From Clitopilus passeckerianus (lineage: Eukaryota > Basidiomycota > Agaricomycetes > Agaricales > Entolomataceae): a DNA stretch of 64,000 nt. Location: assembly GCA_944990035.1 (NCBI GenBank), contig CALYLX010000106.1, positions 248,001 to 312,000 on the forward strand. Direction: 5' to 3'. A program made the position numbers and the translations under genes. The notes beneath the pieces were generated by a model, which was not told the origin of the DNA, searched no databases, and was given only the letters and a program-made list of their open reading frames with translations. Positions 1 to 12,878 of this stretch are shown here, piece after piece; position 1 is the stretch's first letter; the number at the start of each line of letters is the position of its first letter.

Positions 1-288
1 AATGCCGGGGCCGAGAGCTTTCCGTTCATCAGCAAGTCCAGCTAGAAGCCACAAAATACTGGCAATTCAATTTCAAAGTCTTTACGAGAAAACGTGGTGG
101 GATGCCGGCAAGCTTGTTGGTTTTTTTTATCACGGCAAGGAACACACGAAAATCGGTGAACTCGACGATGAACCGGTTTGTGGTTCGGGATCAAAAATGT
201 TGGGACGCCAGTTCGTTTGGAGCTCGGCCCGTGACCCAGCTTGCGCTTACCATCGACGGCCAAAGTCACACATCCTCAAATTTGCTGG

Positions 289-3133
289 ATGGAGGCCTCA
301 GGCTCGTTTTCTTCTTACAATCCACCAACATCTCCTGTATTCTCGAAGGCTTCAACCTCAAAATCTTCAGGCCTGACTCTGGTTCTTCCTGCGTTGAAAG
401 GAGGCAAACCTATCAAAGCAAGTGCTGGCGCAAAAAAACCGAAAGCAAAAGCGGGCTTACAGGCGTACTATGGAGGACAAGATGAGGAAAGAAAGGTGGC
501 GCCTCGGCCAGTAAAGCTGAAGCCCTTAAAAGAGGTGCTGGGCAAGTTAATCGCCCAGATAAAAAAGTAAGTCGACGTGGGTTTGCGCTATCATTTCCCC
601 GCTCACCTTCCTGCAGAAAGGACGATTATGCCTTCTTCTTGCAACCTGTCGACATTAATCAAGTACCAGGCTATGCGGATCTTATTAAACGTCCAATGGA
701 CTTTGGTACCATGACACTAAAAGTAGAAAAGGGGAAATATCGTTCTCTTGAGGAATTTGGGGTGCGTTTGACTTCCATGTCCGACAGCAGTCAACTAACT
801 TGAGATGTTCTTGTAGGCTGACATTCGCCTTGTAACGGGCAATGCTAAGCTTTTCAACCCTCCTGGTACAATATATCACACCGAAGCCGACCGACTAGAG
901 ACCTGGGCGTTAGATCATGTCCAGAAGGCTTCAGCTACTGTCATACAGTACGAAACCGACTGGAATATCGATGTTGAGAGAGATGAGGAGGGCTCCATTA
1001 ACGTAGACGATGAAGAAGATCCCAACTTCGGAACACCAATGGATGTTGACGAGCCAGGGTTAAATGGCCGCTCGCCATCTGTCGCGTCCCAGACTGCCCA
1101 ACTTTGGACAGGCAGACGCGTCACACGCGCTCCACAGAAAAAGCCCGACAAGCCAGCACTACCAAAACATGTTTCTGAAAGTGTTGATGAAGAAGGACGC
1201 CTGCCTGGCTCGAGGGAGGGTTTAGGTGCTTTTCCTCCGATGTCAGATTGGTCACGGACGATCGTTGCATTAAAGCTCAAAGGTGGCATTCGATATCTAT
1301 GAAATGTCTTCCAGTACTGACTATATGCGCAGGGAAGCGATACAAAAAGAAGGAGCGACTACGAATAGAAAAGGAAGGCCCGCCTATACTGGCAGACGGA
1401 AGCTTAGACTATACTGAAAGTCAGTATATCAGATTTTGAGAGCCGCAATTGTTCTAACACACGCTGCGCATATAGTGGAAGACCCTTTCTCAGTGCTATC
1501 TGCGCTAACACCTGAACCTCTATCACGGCCGCTCTTAACACCCCTGTACCCACCACTATTCAATCTCCCGCCGTCACAACCACCCCCCTCATCCGGAGAC
1601 CCATCAACATCTCAGACCCCAATACAACTTCAAGCACCCTCCCGACTTCCTCCTCCGCATCTGGCACCTACAACACTGCCTCCCGGGTACTCTCCTTCAA
1701 TACCAGCGCTTTTAGCTCAAGTATCTGCGTCGGCTGCAGGCAAACTACCTGCCTCGCAGAGCAGCAGGAGACACTGGAATGTTGTGCGGAACCCGCCCAG
1801 AGGCAAAGGGAAAGACAAGGAAGAGGATCAAGAGGTCGAAATCCCTGCATGGCAGACACCTAGGGAGATGCATACAGTCGACCAAGGATCATTTGCCGCA
1901 CTTACCGCTGCTCTTCATACGGAGATGCAACGAAGAGGGATCTCTCCTTATATGCGGAACGTTGACGAGCAGGGAAAAATTATCGAGGCGTTGCGGGAAT
2001 CGGTGGAGATCGATCAGAACAAGAACGATTCGTTATCGACACCGCCATCAACTCTGTCGATTCTTCAAGCTGCGACGTCTTCTGGGGCAGGAGATGCTTT
2101 CAATAGTATTAATGACTATTGGAACGATAGGCAAGCTGCCAATGCTGAGGCCTACCTACGTGACATGGTATACGGCGGCGTGGATGGCTATGCGTACATC
2201 CGGAGTTTGGCTGAGTTCTGCAAGCCAGACCGACGACTGGTAAGAGTTTACCTGGTCACTACCCTTTTTGCTTGAGCCTCATCACTGTGTTTGCCCTAGG
2301 AACCATGTCCCGGCCTTGGCGGGCTGACGTTGACGCAATGGGTAGAACAAGAAATCGTCGACCCATTAACTGGCGGTCGGCATATGTACCTGCGCGAAGC
2401 TGCCAAAGTGCTGCAAGCCCCTCTCCCCAAGGCGAATCTCGCAGAGTGCATATCCTTGCCTAGCCTCCAGGACAAGGACATACGCGGCCAGGTCGTCAAG
2501 TCACTCCACATATACCCTGCTGCAGCGGTCGCCCTCGCTACATTGACGCAGATCAGAAGCCATAAGATCGACATGGGTTCGTTGATCAGGCGACCGGAGG
2601 AGTTGTTCCTGAGCGAGGAGGAATGGGCAGGGAAGGTGCTGAAGCAGAAGAAGCGGGAGCTTGTATTGAAAGCTGCCTTGGCTAGCGCAACTGGCCAACC
2701 AACAACGGCGGAGCAAACACAAGAGCTCGCAGAAGCAGCCAATGCACTTATGGGGAGCGGCTCGACACTTAATGGGAATGGGGCGGTCACGGCGATGAAC
2801 GGAATGTACGAACCTGAGGGACCAGAGGAGCTGAAGGAGGTTCTGGAGTACGTGGCAGACCAGATCGTCAAGATCAACCAAGAGAAGCGGGAGGGTAGCA
2901 AAGCTGCCACCTCAGTCGGTGCAAATGGCTTTAGCCAGCCTAAGGTGGAGGAGAACGGAGCTGCGACGCAAGTAGACGAAGCTACCCTAGAGGATCCAGA
3001 CCTCCGCCACCTGCGCCTAAACCTACTTGCTCTGGCAAAGCGAGCTCCTTTGGACACGATTGCGCGCCTACCGAAGGATCTTGTCCCCGAACATATCCGA
3101 CAATTCATACCGACACTTGGCGCCTCTACGTGA
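289..3133 (+). CDS. Bromodomain protein, BRD7/BRD9 type
   Basis: Predicted nuclear acetyl-lysine reader of about 857 residues; BRD7/9 relatives are subunits of SWI/SNF-type remodelling complexes. Exons are 289-566, 617-761, 817-1282, 1333-1419, 1476-2239 and 2300-3133, all phase-consistent. The bromodomain lies near residues 80-185: IKRPMDFGTM in the ZA loop region, then NAKLFNPP with the acetyl-lysine-binding Asn near residue 155. The rest is a proline-rich middle and a helical C-terminal region (exons 5-6) resembling the tail of BRD7/9-like proteins. The start is the first ATG in the open frame; an upstream TTG gives no better start. The bromodomain call is secure. Membership of a particular remodelling complex is inference. 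Confidence 0.85.
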
Positions 3134-4190
3134 CGCATGATGCTTTCACCAAGGAGGTGCCGCCTTCAGGAATTATTTCTGTCCACCCCTCCAAACCCCG
3201 CACACATGCTTCTCGACTTCTGCGTCGTTTTTCCAACAACGGTTCAACTACGGCAGCTGTTGCACCGACCCTGCCGGGTGATATAACCTGTGTCTCTGTT
3301 TCTGCAGAGAACATCCGTTGCAATCAACTGCTCCCAACTGTCGCACTATTCGATTATCACGTCCATCCATGACTTCGATGTCAAGCACATGACCAAGCCC
3401 CCCGGAAAGCACGGAGGCATTATCTGCATTTCTACATTCTCCGCATACGCGATATACATATACTTATCAATGAAACCACTCATTTTCAGACGCATTTTGT
3501 TCGTAGATTAGCTTCCAATAATCGATTTCACGAGAAGAGCAACTATAACTTTCGGCGATCAATTAAGTAAGCGCCGAGTACTCAGTGTGTCCTGCCTCAT
3601 GCCAATCATCGTTCGAGAACATGGGCCTTGGCCAGTCCACACCACAGGCATGCGTGCACCGATAAGGTCAGGTACGAGGGCGCGGACCTCACTGTCACCC
3701 CGGATTGGCTACTCGAAACATATCATGAGCATTCTGTCAGACCCAAGCTGCTCAAAACCTTTGAACCTATCTTTAGGAGGAAGGTGAAGAAGATCACCCT
3801 GATGATGTAAAAAACGCAATATCCACCGAATCACGTCTATCATTACCATTCTGGTAAATTTAAGGGGACATCACACGAGCGGTCATAGTTGGCCCACATG
3901 GTCGATGTTGCTTTCCTTGGACACGGAGAGTCTCCATTGGTCGACTGTATCTTGATTTTTGACAGTTTCACAAGACATACAGGGGCACACAAGAACTTGC
4001 ATATCATATATGTGGCTCAGGTTGATTTTTCGTCGCCTATTTTCTCTTTCACCTGGAAACTGCTGTGCCTTCACACCCTTTTAATATTAGTTGCGGTGTG
4101 TCGGTCTGGGGTTGATAAGCCCATGCTCGCAGGGTGCTGCAACTCTTCACTCCTGGCAGTCATTTCTCGCCCCAACTGAGATAAGCGACG
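3134..4190. other. Intergenic, no gene seen
   Basis: This stretch follows the stop of the bromodomain gene and precedes the membrane-protein gene. The short open frames (longest under 100 codons) have no recognisable domain, no splice-consistent extension and no repeat structure. It probably holds the 3' untranslated region of the first gene and the promoter of the second. Confidence 0.5.
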
Positions 4191-5522
4191 ATGGCGACAG
4201 AGAATTTCCCGATAGATATTGCCCAGCTAGTGGGCATGTTCATGGCTAGCGTGTTTTATGGGTACGACACGAAGCTTCATTTGACTTCTCGAGAATTGCT
4301 CACCTCTCTCCCCACATAGTGAGTCGGCTTTCAAGATTTTTGCAAGCGCCGTCGTGCTGAAGGATTTCAGGAATATTCCTCGTCACTTTCTTCAAATGTA
4401 TCCGGGTCCTTTTCGTCACTTCGGAGGGTCAACTGAAGTCTCCCCGCAACCTCAACTGGAAAATGCTCATTCCCGCAGTCCTAATGTTCATCTTCGCATC
4501 ACTGGACGTCTCTTTCGGCCTACGGCATAATATCGAAGCCTTTATTTATTTCAATGGAGACCCTATAGAAGACTTCGAGGACTCCTCAAACTGGCTCGTG
4601 TACATGAAGATGGTCAACTATGTGGCGCAAACACTCATTGGCGACGCTATCCTCGTAAGGCAGTTGATATTTCCGTACCCAAGGAGAATACTGAGATTCC
4701 TTCAGATATATCGTTGCTGGATTATATATAGCAGGAAGTGGTATTTCGTCATAACATCCATAATACTATGGCTTGGGACAACTGGTTGGTACTGGGTTAC
4801 TCGTCTTCGAGGACGGCTCGCTGACCTGCTCGACTTCAGCCTGCGGCATCGTTACGTGCTACCTTGAAGCAAAGCTTGCTGGCAATGCAGACCTCGTAAA
4901 TGCCAAGGATATAACACCCTTCATCACTGGGATGCTGTCGCTCACTCTGGCCACAAATCTCATCACAACCTGTACGTCAACCCTAGTGATGTATTCCCTA
5001 CTACGATGCTGATGTTGTCCCAGCCCTCATTGTGCATAGAATATGGTCAATTCAACGAGAAGCTATCTACCGCTCTCCCCAATCCTTCGCCGACCGATCG
5101 CCTCTGGATCGAGTTAGGAGGCTCATGATTGAGTCTGGACTCCTGTATACCTCCTCTATCATTATTCTTTTCGGACTATTTCTCTCTTCAAATAATGGCG
5201 AATTTGGCGTTTCCAATGCAGTACGTTTTCCCTATTTTGATCATGCCCCTTTCTCTTTGATTCTGACACCATATTCTAGGTCGTTCAAATTATTGGCATC
5301 ACTTTCAACCTTATTATCGTGCGCGTTGACCGCGGCCATGCCATCCAACCCAAGACTTCAGTGTATCCTCCCAGTCAAAACAATATTGGACTGCAGAGTA
5401 TCCACGTGCAAACGACAATATCCCGTTTCCCCGAGGCCGAGAGCCGTGTTAGCCCACACGACTTCAAGCAGATGGAGTCGGGATCCCCCGACCGGATGGA
5501 GTGGGCTACGAAGGTTGTATAG
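4191..5522 (+). CDS. Multi-pass integral membrane protein of unknown function
   Basis: Member of the large set of basidiomycete seven-helix membrane proteins without assigned function; I do not recognise a ligand or reaction. Secure exons are 4371-4654, 4706-4784, 4840-4971, 5024-5220 and 5280-5522. Hydrophobic helices appear at IFLVTFFKC, MLIPAVLMFIFASLD, the YVAQTLIGDAIL region, VITSIILWLGTT, MLSLTLATNLITT, LLYTSSIIILFGLF and IIGITFNLIIV, followed by a polar cytoplasmic-type tail. The probable first exon starts at 4191 and ends at 4261, giving a short N-terminus and the first helix. Its junction to exon 4371 does not keep phase with the GT/AG pairs I can find, so a mini-exon or a frameshift lies in 4262-4370. 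Length would be about 330 residues. Confidence 0.6.
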
Positions 5523-5703
5523 GTAACCATACACCTCTCGGTTCTATGTGGATGGTATGTGGGTGGATATGAGAAATCATGTCGTGTAATTTGTACGTGA
5601 GTGTCGTTATCATACATTGTGTAGTTACTAGTGATTGTGTGGGCAATTGCACGCCTAAAGTCCGTGTGCGTAGACAATAAATTATGCCAATAAATAATCC
5701 GTG

Positions 5704-8700
5704 TTATAGTACACTTGGAAGTCCTTGAATGTCTTGAGTCAATTTACTATTATCTTCGGGTTTGGACCACTTGTCTGTATATGACGTCAATGGGGATGCA
5801 GGGCACAATCAAGGGAAGAGCTTACCAGGGCAGGCGACAAAGTAACCTTCTAGGGTCTTTACGAAGCGTTCTTGGTACTCGGCTGGAGGCATAACCGTAG
5901 TTTCCTTTCCGGACGAGAGATTTTGCTTTGCCTTGTATTCGAGTGTCTTCGCAACTGTGTAGCTCCCTGTAGTGCTGTGTCAGGGTGGTCATTTCAGCCC
6001 CACAAGAAACCTCGTACCTATTGTGTCGACGATGCCACATATAATCTCTCTTGTGCTTTCTTCGACCCCAACGAGTAGCCTGGGGAGATAGAAATCAGTT
6101 GCATGCAGTTCGGACTGCAGGTGACTGCTTACGAGTAGTCCATGATGTTGCATTTCGCAAGAAACTCGGCATCGTTTCTCAGAGCACACCTGAGGACATG
6201 ACGAGAATGGGGTTTGGCGAGGACGAGTGCTTTTTGCTGTCCTGAGACAAGGAGGTCAGAGGTACGTTATGGAATCCAAACGATGTGTCTACTTTACCTT
6301 CGATCCATTCCCCGTCAAATAGAGTCTTGGGAGCGGTACCACCAACACTATCCTTGTTCTTGGGTTTGACCTTCCGTCCGGAAATGCCCTTCAGATCAAA
6401 GACCTTGGAGATCTTATGACCGTAGAACAGGTTCTCCATAACCAGAAGGTCGGCTTGTGATTGTACGACGCCAGTCTCGACATTACGTATCTCCACAGAG
6501 TAGAAGCCCATCATCTTTGCCAGGGCCGTGGCTTTGCTGGCGGTTGATTCCATGTACTGGAAGTACGAAGGGGCCAGCTCCAGAAGAACTTGTCTGGTCG
6601 AAAATCAGTAACATTCTTGATTGTTGAAGGAGGCAATGGGCTCACAGATCTGCAACGTTCCAAGTGTCAAGCAGGGTCTTGATAATGAATCGTTCATCAG
6701 CTGTCTTGCGGAATCTTGATTTACTTTTACCGCCTTCAGCAAGCCAAGACAAACTCGTAGCAAGACTGTGGATGTACGAGTCGTCGATTCCACAACGACG
6801 ACGCAGATTGTCGAATTGCTTCGCGTAGTAAACAACGCAAGTAAATTTGATTCTCTTGCCAATGGTCCATTCGTATTTGATGTGTGGCCGCTCCTCCATG
6901 CTATTCGTAGAGTCTGCAAATAAGAGCCCATGGTGTGGTTTCGGTGTAGGCGACATCGGGCGTGATGCCCCATTGTCACGGCGTACGTAACGCATAGCGC
7001 TTGAAATCCCACTAGAAAGGGTATTGGTAATGATGGAACCTGTGGCGGACGGTGCAGGCGAATGAGTGCCATCGGATTGCTTTTCGTTGTTCGAGTCGTC
7101 CTTGAGTGGTACGGGGGTTGAGCTCGGGAGAGCTTTTGGCGTCTCTTCTGTACTTCTTCCGACGGTTGAATGGCTGTCGGACGATGCAATTGAGGGCGGC
7201 TTGGAAGACTTGGATAGTGTACTGGATGCAGGACTGCTGTACAATCCTATGGTCTTCTGTCCCTTGTCGGCTGAGAGTGTCCCCAAATCCAACATAAGTT
7301 TGTCCACCGAGTCCTTGCCTTCGTCCTTCTTCTGCTTGATAGTCAGCTCTCCATCCGCCTCATTCTTGCTGAGGCCAACATCAGGCTTGGCGTATGCCAT
7401 GGGCGGGGGAGCCATAGTGCTTGATCGCGAACCGCCGCCGGTATGGGACCTGGACGCCAGGGAGTTGACATCAACTGACTTCTGGCGCATGACGTCCTTG
7501 AACAGGCTGGCTGAGTCGCGAGGGTGAGTGACACGAGAGATGGTGGCGGAGAACATTTCGGGTTCGTTCCAGACTACGCCCTCCACATCCGGGTCTGGTT
7601 GTGTTCGGCTGGCGACGGTGAACAACTTGTACCCCAAAGCGGCCGAGAACAGAGAAGACTCTTTGGTTGAAACAGAAGAGCCGGAAGTTGAAAGTTCGGG
7701 TGTTGTCACGGAACCCATGCGCGCCAGGGACATATTGGCCAGTTCAATGAGATAGTCGGTCGTACTGTGAATGAAGGCAAGGCGTCAGTATCAAGTCATA
7801 TAGGAAAGGTTGGACATACCTCAAGGTATAAGCTATCAAGCTGCTCCAGTCCTCCTCGTTCACGATAACGTTGCTTCCAGGTGCTGCATGATATTGCTGG
7901 GTCCACCAATCCGGATCAGCTGTTGGTTTATACGCTGGGACTGGACCATCTGAGATGACATTCTTCTTCTGCCATGCATGCACTCGCTTCTCTGCGCCTA
8001 CGGCTGCTGCATGAAAGCTTCTTCGAATATCATTCAAAGTTGATGGCGATGTCCTTCCAAGCTGGGCGTACAGTGACTGTTCCATCCTCTGGAATGTAAA
8101 GCGGAGATTTGACAGCTTCTCCGCAACAGTGTGATCTGTCGTCTTGGAGGGCGTTGGGGGAGGTGCATAAGGAGCAGTGGTAGGGGTGCCAAAGTAATCA
8201 TTGGCAGAGGCGTCCCTTTTTTTCGGTGTCACTGGGTCAGGAGGAAAGATGCTAGATATCTGGCTTGCTGTAGCTGGTGTCGGTGGCGGGACGCCGCTGC
8301 TCCATCTTTGTGTTGCTACTGGAGTTGCATCTTCCCGGAAGTCGCCACCTTCGGACGGCAGTCTAGGCAGAGGCTTAAGTTTCGGTGTCAATTTCGTCTC
8401 GTTTGAAGCAACTATGCTTTCCTGTGCGAACCGTCAGAATTGGTGCAAGGCTTGAGAACAAGCTTCTTACTAATTTGTCTATGTGCTCATATACTCCTTC
8501 CCACCAATTACGCATCTCACGTCGAAGCTCCTTCTTGTCCTCCTCACAGCCTGCACCTTTTTGGCTGAAGGAGGGATGACTTGAATTTTCAGAAGTTTTG
8601 CCACTCTGTCCCCGAATGATTTGAAGCCTGGGGACCTTGATGTCATGAAGGTCGTCGGTTATAGCAGTCGAAAAGGACACCACGTGGGATTTGACCAAGA

Positions 8701-10782
8701 AGTGGCGGATGATGTTGAAGCGCGAGAAAGGTAGATGTGGCCAAGGTAGAGGAGGCGCCTGGGTATGTTCACAGAGCGTTGGCTTGATGGTACACAGTGC
8801 AGGTGAATAGACGAGCAATTCAAAGTACTTCCCGCAAGAGAACAAACTGCGGAGGACTATCAGAGACCATCGCTTGACCAACTGAAGAGCAGGATACGTA
8901 CGTAGTTCCATCGCCAACATACGTAGGTTTCGTTTCCGCACCACAAACAGAACAACTTTGCCAAGTCTCCATCTCCTCTCCTGAACCTTCAATTCCCCAG
9001 TTCGACTTGGGTGCAATCGCCACCGTGATAACGGTTTTGTTGTGTGCAATCCGCAGCTGGTGCTCGCCCCTCTTCTGCTTGCACTCTGAGACGTCACAAG
9101 GGTCATCCACAGTTGATGCCAGCTCTGATAAGGCATTTCCCAATGTCGAGTCTGCATCGCCCTCCCAATAATAATATCGGTATGTCCGCCACCGAGGCTG
9201 GCCGCAATTCAGGGATTTTGATGGCTTCGCGGAAGCCACCGCCGGAACGGCCGGGGAAATTTCTGGACGGCCCTCGCTATCTTCCGAAGCAGCCGGTTTA
9301 ACGGAGGCTTCATGGGGTAGTGGGATAGCTCTCGTTACCAACGCCGAAAATCCTTGGTGTCGCAGAAAACCTGCAATGCCCGACATGTTGTTGCCCAGGT
9401 GCTCCTTCCCATCCCATCCCAGCATACTCGACAATGCCGTCTTCTGGTCCCCTTTGAGCCTAAGCCCATGCTTCGCCTCTTCTACTTTTGCTAGCTGGAA
9501 CAGTAACGTTGGAGGCGCAAAGTCTACCCCAGGAGATGTGGAGAGAAGGGATCGGCTCCCTTGGATCTGGTTAAAGGTGTGCAGATACGGTGTGTGCTGT
9601 TTCTCAGCCGGTTGTGCCGAGGCTGTTGGCGACCTCGGTGATTCACTTATAATAGAGAACCGTCGGAAACCGCTCGTGCCTATGTCGAGAGAGAGAGGTG
9701 GGCGCGGTAAGCCCAAGGGAACGTGATAACCACCCAACGAAATTCCCAGGTCTGATGGATTTCTCTGTTGTGATGTAGGCGTGATGGTGCGCGATCGAGG
9801 AAGTACGTTTCTTGAGAAAAACGACAGGAGACCAGATGAGAAAAAGCCGCCTTGTTTCCGGACCTTTGGGAAAGGAGTCTCGTCTTCCGCCGATGTTGGA
9901 CGGGAGATTGGAACCGACGGCGGGGATGGGAGCTTTGGACGGGGGAATATCAGGGGGGCACAAGAGTCGTGGAGAACGTGTTGTTCGAGGATTAGGGAGA
10001 GCTGAACATAGACCAAGAGTTTGAGGGCGTTACAAAGGATCTCAAACTGGGGGTCTGAGCTGATTCCTTGGAACAGGAAGCTGCCCCCAATTATTGACTT
10101 TGATGGGGTTTGGGAGCCACCTAGAATTAGCAAGGTGCGTCAAAACTCGAACCACCGAGCAAACAATGAAGAAAATCTGCCCACCTAAAGAGTCCTTATT
10201 CCCGAAGATAACCCTGCAGGGAAGGTTCGATGAACAATCGAAATTCCCCGGCCTGAAGTGACAACCGATAGCAGGAGTTGCAGCTGAACGATCGTTGGGG
10301 TTTAGCGGAGGACGTTTCTTGATTTCCGAGTATGTTACACATAAAATTATAGGCTTCTTATAGGGATTCAATTGCTGAGGTGAAGGGGGTAGCTCCTTGG
10401 ATATTGGAGGGCTCGGACGGTTATCCGGTAAGGAGGACTCTTTCTCTTCGCTAAGTTTCTCTGTCAACTGACTCCCTTCCTCCTCTGAGGTTTTTTCTTG
10501 TTTATTCCCCGACGATGTTAACGTTGGCTCTTTCGCTAGGTTATGCAGTGTATCGGCCAACCTCAGGGAACGTAACCACTCATGAGTGGCGATGCATTGG
10601 CCCAGTTCGTCAAGAGCTTCCTCAATTGCGGCTGCCCATCCGTCCTTTCGTTTCGCTATGGGTTCATCCTTAATTTCGGCCAGAAAGTGTCGCACAAGAC
10701 GCGATCTATGGCGCGCAGCATCAACAGTGAGCGTTGGGAACGTTGGTCTCGGTAATGCGGGTAAAGGCTTCTGATTGTCCAT
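5704..10782 (-). CDS. FAB1-like phosphatidylinositol-3-phosphate 5-kinase
   Basis: Predicted lipid kinase making PtdIns(3,5)P2 on vacuolar/endosomal membranes. Ten exons, all in phase, in reading order: 10782-10185, 10120-8902, 8846-8471, 8421-7820, 7764-6646, 6593-6298, 6241-6133, 6079-6018, 5966-5826 and 5774-5704; about 1530 residues. The C-terminal kinase domain (about 1200-1515) shows ERFIIK with the ATP-binding Lys, VMENLFYGHKISKVFDLKG, NIMDYSLLVGVEE and TVAKTLEYKAKQ. Upstream, about residues 470-640, is the Cys-rich CCR region with CDVSEC, WQSCSVCGAE and SCGKYFELL. Only the end of the CCT chaperonin-like domain is recognisable (ALKLLVYVQLSLILEQ). No FYVE finger is encoded in the model or in the bases just upstream. 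The long Ser/Pro-rich linker is ordinary for fungal FAB1. Confidence 0.88.
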
Positions 10783-12878
10783 GGACGTCGAGACTTCAAA
10801 AGCCTAAGTATTTGCATTCAACCTTGTTCGAACCGACGTATTGTCATAAGAGCGTCAATGGCGTAGACGTAGTGGAGAGCTGTTAGGGGCGCTGCTAACC
10901 GTGACATCGTTGTGCAGGTTTGTTTCTGCCCGATTACGTGATGACCTCAAAATGATCGGGTGCGGTTTTCTGCCAGGCGTGGCATTACGCTCCTGTGAAC
11001 GCATTGTGGAAAAGCAGTAAAGCGCTGGAGGAGCGACCTTATCTGCCTGCTGTTATCTTCCGATATGGTGCGCAGCAGATTTTAGCATTTTCTGGGTAGA
11101 GGAGTCTCTGAAGCGGCCATTCAAACAACCCTCACTTGGCCTTCCCGGTACGGTGGAATTTACCAATCGGCCAGGAAATCATCATGCTGCAATATCTGCG
11201 CCTTTCTACATAATGCTTGACAACGGGTAAGCCTCCAGTTTGAGGGGATTTGTTATTCGAATAAACCAACCTTTAACCCCCTTTCCCCTTCATATCGTAA
11301 AATACACGAACAAATGTACATAGACAACCATTCCCAACTGAATCAGATTTACGGGAGGCCATTGGTTATCGAAACCTTCGACGATAGGAACTGTCGTGTT
11401 CCCCTTTCATAGATTCTCAGGCACCGATAAGGTTCTCGAGCTCTCATTTGTGTACCATTCCGCAGTGCAAAGAAATATGGCGATGATCACTTGGTCGTTT
11501 TTCCAATATTTAGGCCTGATCGTCCCTCTATGTCGAGGGAGTGGCGATTCACTCTGCAGACCAAACTCGAGCGATACTCCTTTGCGTTTTGGACTTGGAC
11601 GTCCAGCATCACACTCCGGAGTTCATATCAAAGTTCTCGCGGATCCAGTCTACGATCATGGTACGAAGACCTTTACCGGCAAACAGATCATGGACATGCT
11701 TCAACTACTCCGGTCAATTTTATATCTCGACGTGTGCCCACGAGGATGGGAAGTGCAATGAATTGCGTCTCAGCTAACTCAGGGCTTCCACCTCATGAGT
11801 CGTTCCTCCATTTATTGACAACCATCCTCAATTCGTTCCTGACTTTCGAGTGAAACCTCCCTCAGGCTCGACCCCCATATGGACGTCACCAGATTGTATA
11901 CGTTAGTGGAGTCGTCCCCGAAATAGCTTGCTTCTTGCAGGATCGCCTCTCAGAATTCACCAAGGATTCACCGGAAATATTCTCAAGCAAGTTCAAGGAT
12001 TTTCTGTCTATCCAGTTGGAACAGAAGTTTCATGAAACTTGAACAATTCTTGGAAACTAGGCAAGTCTGGCAAGAGAGCCAAGAGCTCTGAAAAAAAATC
12101 AACCAAAACTCAAGTACAATCACATGAGGATCAAGGTTGGTACGCTGATCCATTGAAGCTCCTCGACCACGTTGTGTGGCGAATCAATTGGCCACTCAAG
12201 TCTGCTTGAACTTGTTACCCGGCCAATTACCAGCGATGATCATAGCTGCAGGGTGGGTTCCCACACTGTCTGAGATTGTCGACCCGACTAACTGGGAACC
12301 TCCGTCGAATGAGTATCGCCTCCATGGCCAAATTCACGAAACTGACAAAATTTTCAAAACTTGTGGGACTGCGCCTCGATACTGATCAAGCGCTTGACAC
12401 CTTCAATCTTCGGTGCCAACAGCCTCTCTCCATCAAGTCTACATCATTCGTTCTTTACTAAGCGAGAAATTCACAACAGTCCGACTGCCGAGCTACCTGG
12501 ATCAAGTCATCCCGTCCGGATTTGTGGCGAATTTACATCCGTGTTCCCCTCTATCTTTTCGTACTTTGCTATCGCTGATACTTGGTCGAGGAGCTTCAGT
12601 GCCCTGAAATTTTAAATCCAAGGCTTGCGGCCCACCAGGAGGGACTTTTGCTGGTTGAAATGCGAATGATACGGGCCTTGATACGCTCAGGGATGAACCG
12701 TACATGCCTTTCTCGAGCTCATGCGCTTACCCCATACGGCAGTGATTCGTGGTAGGTTACAATATAATTATGTGACCTCTGTCAAAACTGTTCCCCATGC
12801 CCGTCGCCTGCGTTCTCATTCAAAAACCCGAAGTTCGAGTGCTCTGGCTTCAAGGATAACTCCATCGCCCACCAGGCC
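10783..12878. other. Intergenic with possible leucine-rich-repeat relic
   Basis: The first 600 bases are the upstream region of the FAB1-like gene and show no coding pattern. From about 11400 to 12700 there are short + strand frames broken by stops. One of them (about 12280-12400) contains AKFTKLTKFSKLVGLRLD, which resembles the leucine-rich repeats of the F-box proteins in this window. I cannot build a gene from it; a decayed F-box/LRR gene is the most likely source, with low confidence. Confidence 0.3.

Noticed and set aside
2296..3138. 280-codon open frame on the minus strand
   Set aside because: Antisense to the last exon of the bromodomain gene, whose frame is in phase with five upstream exons. 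The reverse frame has Ser/Arg-rich shadow composition.
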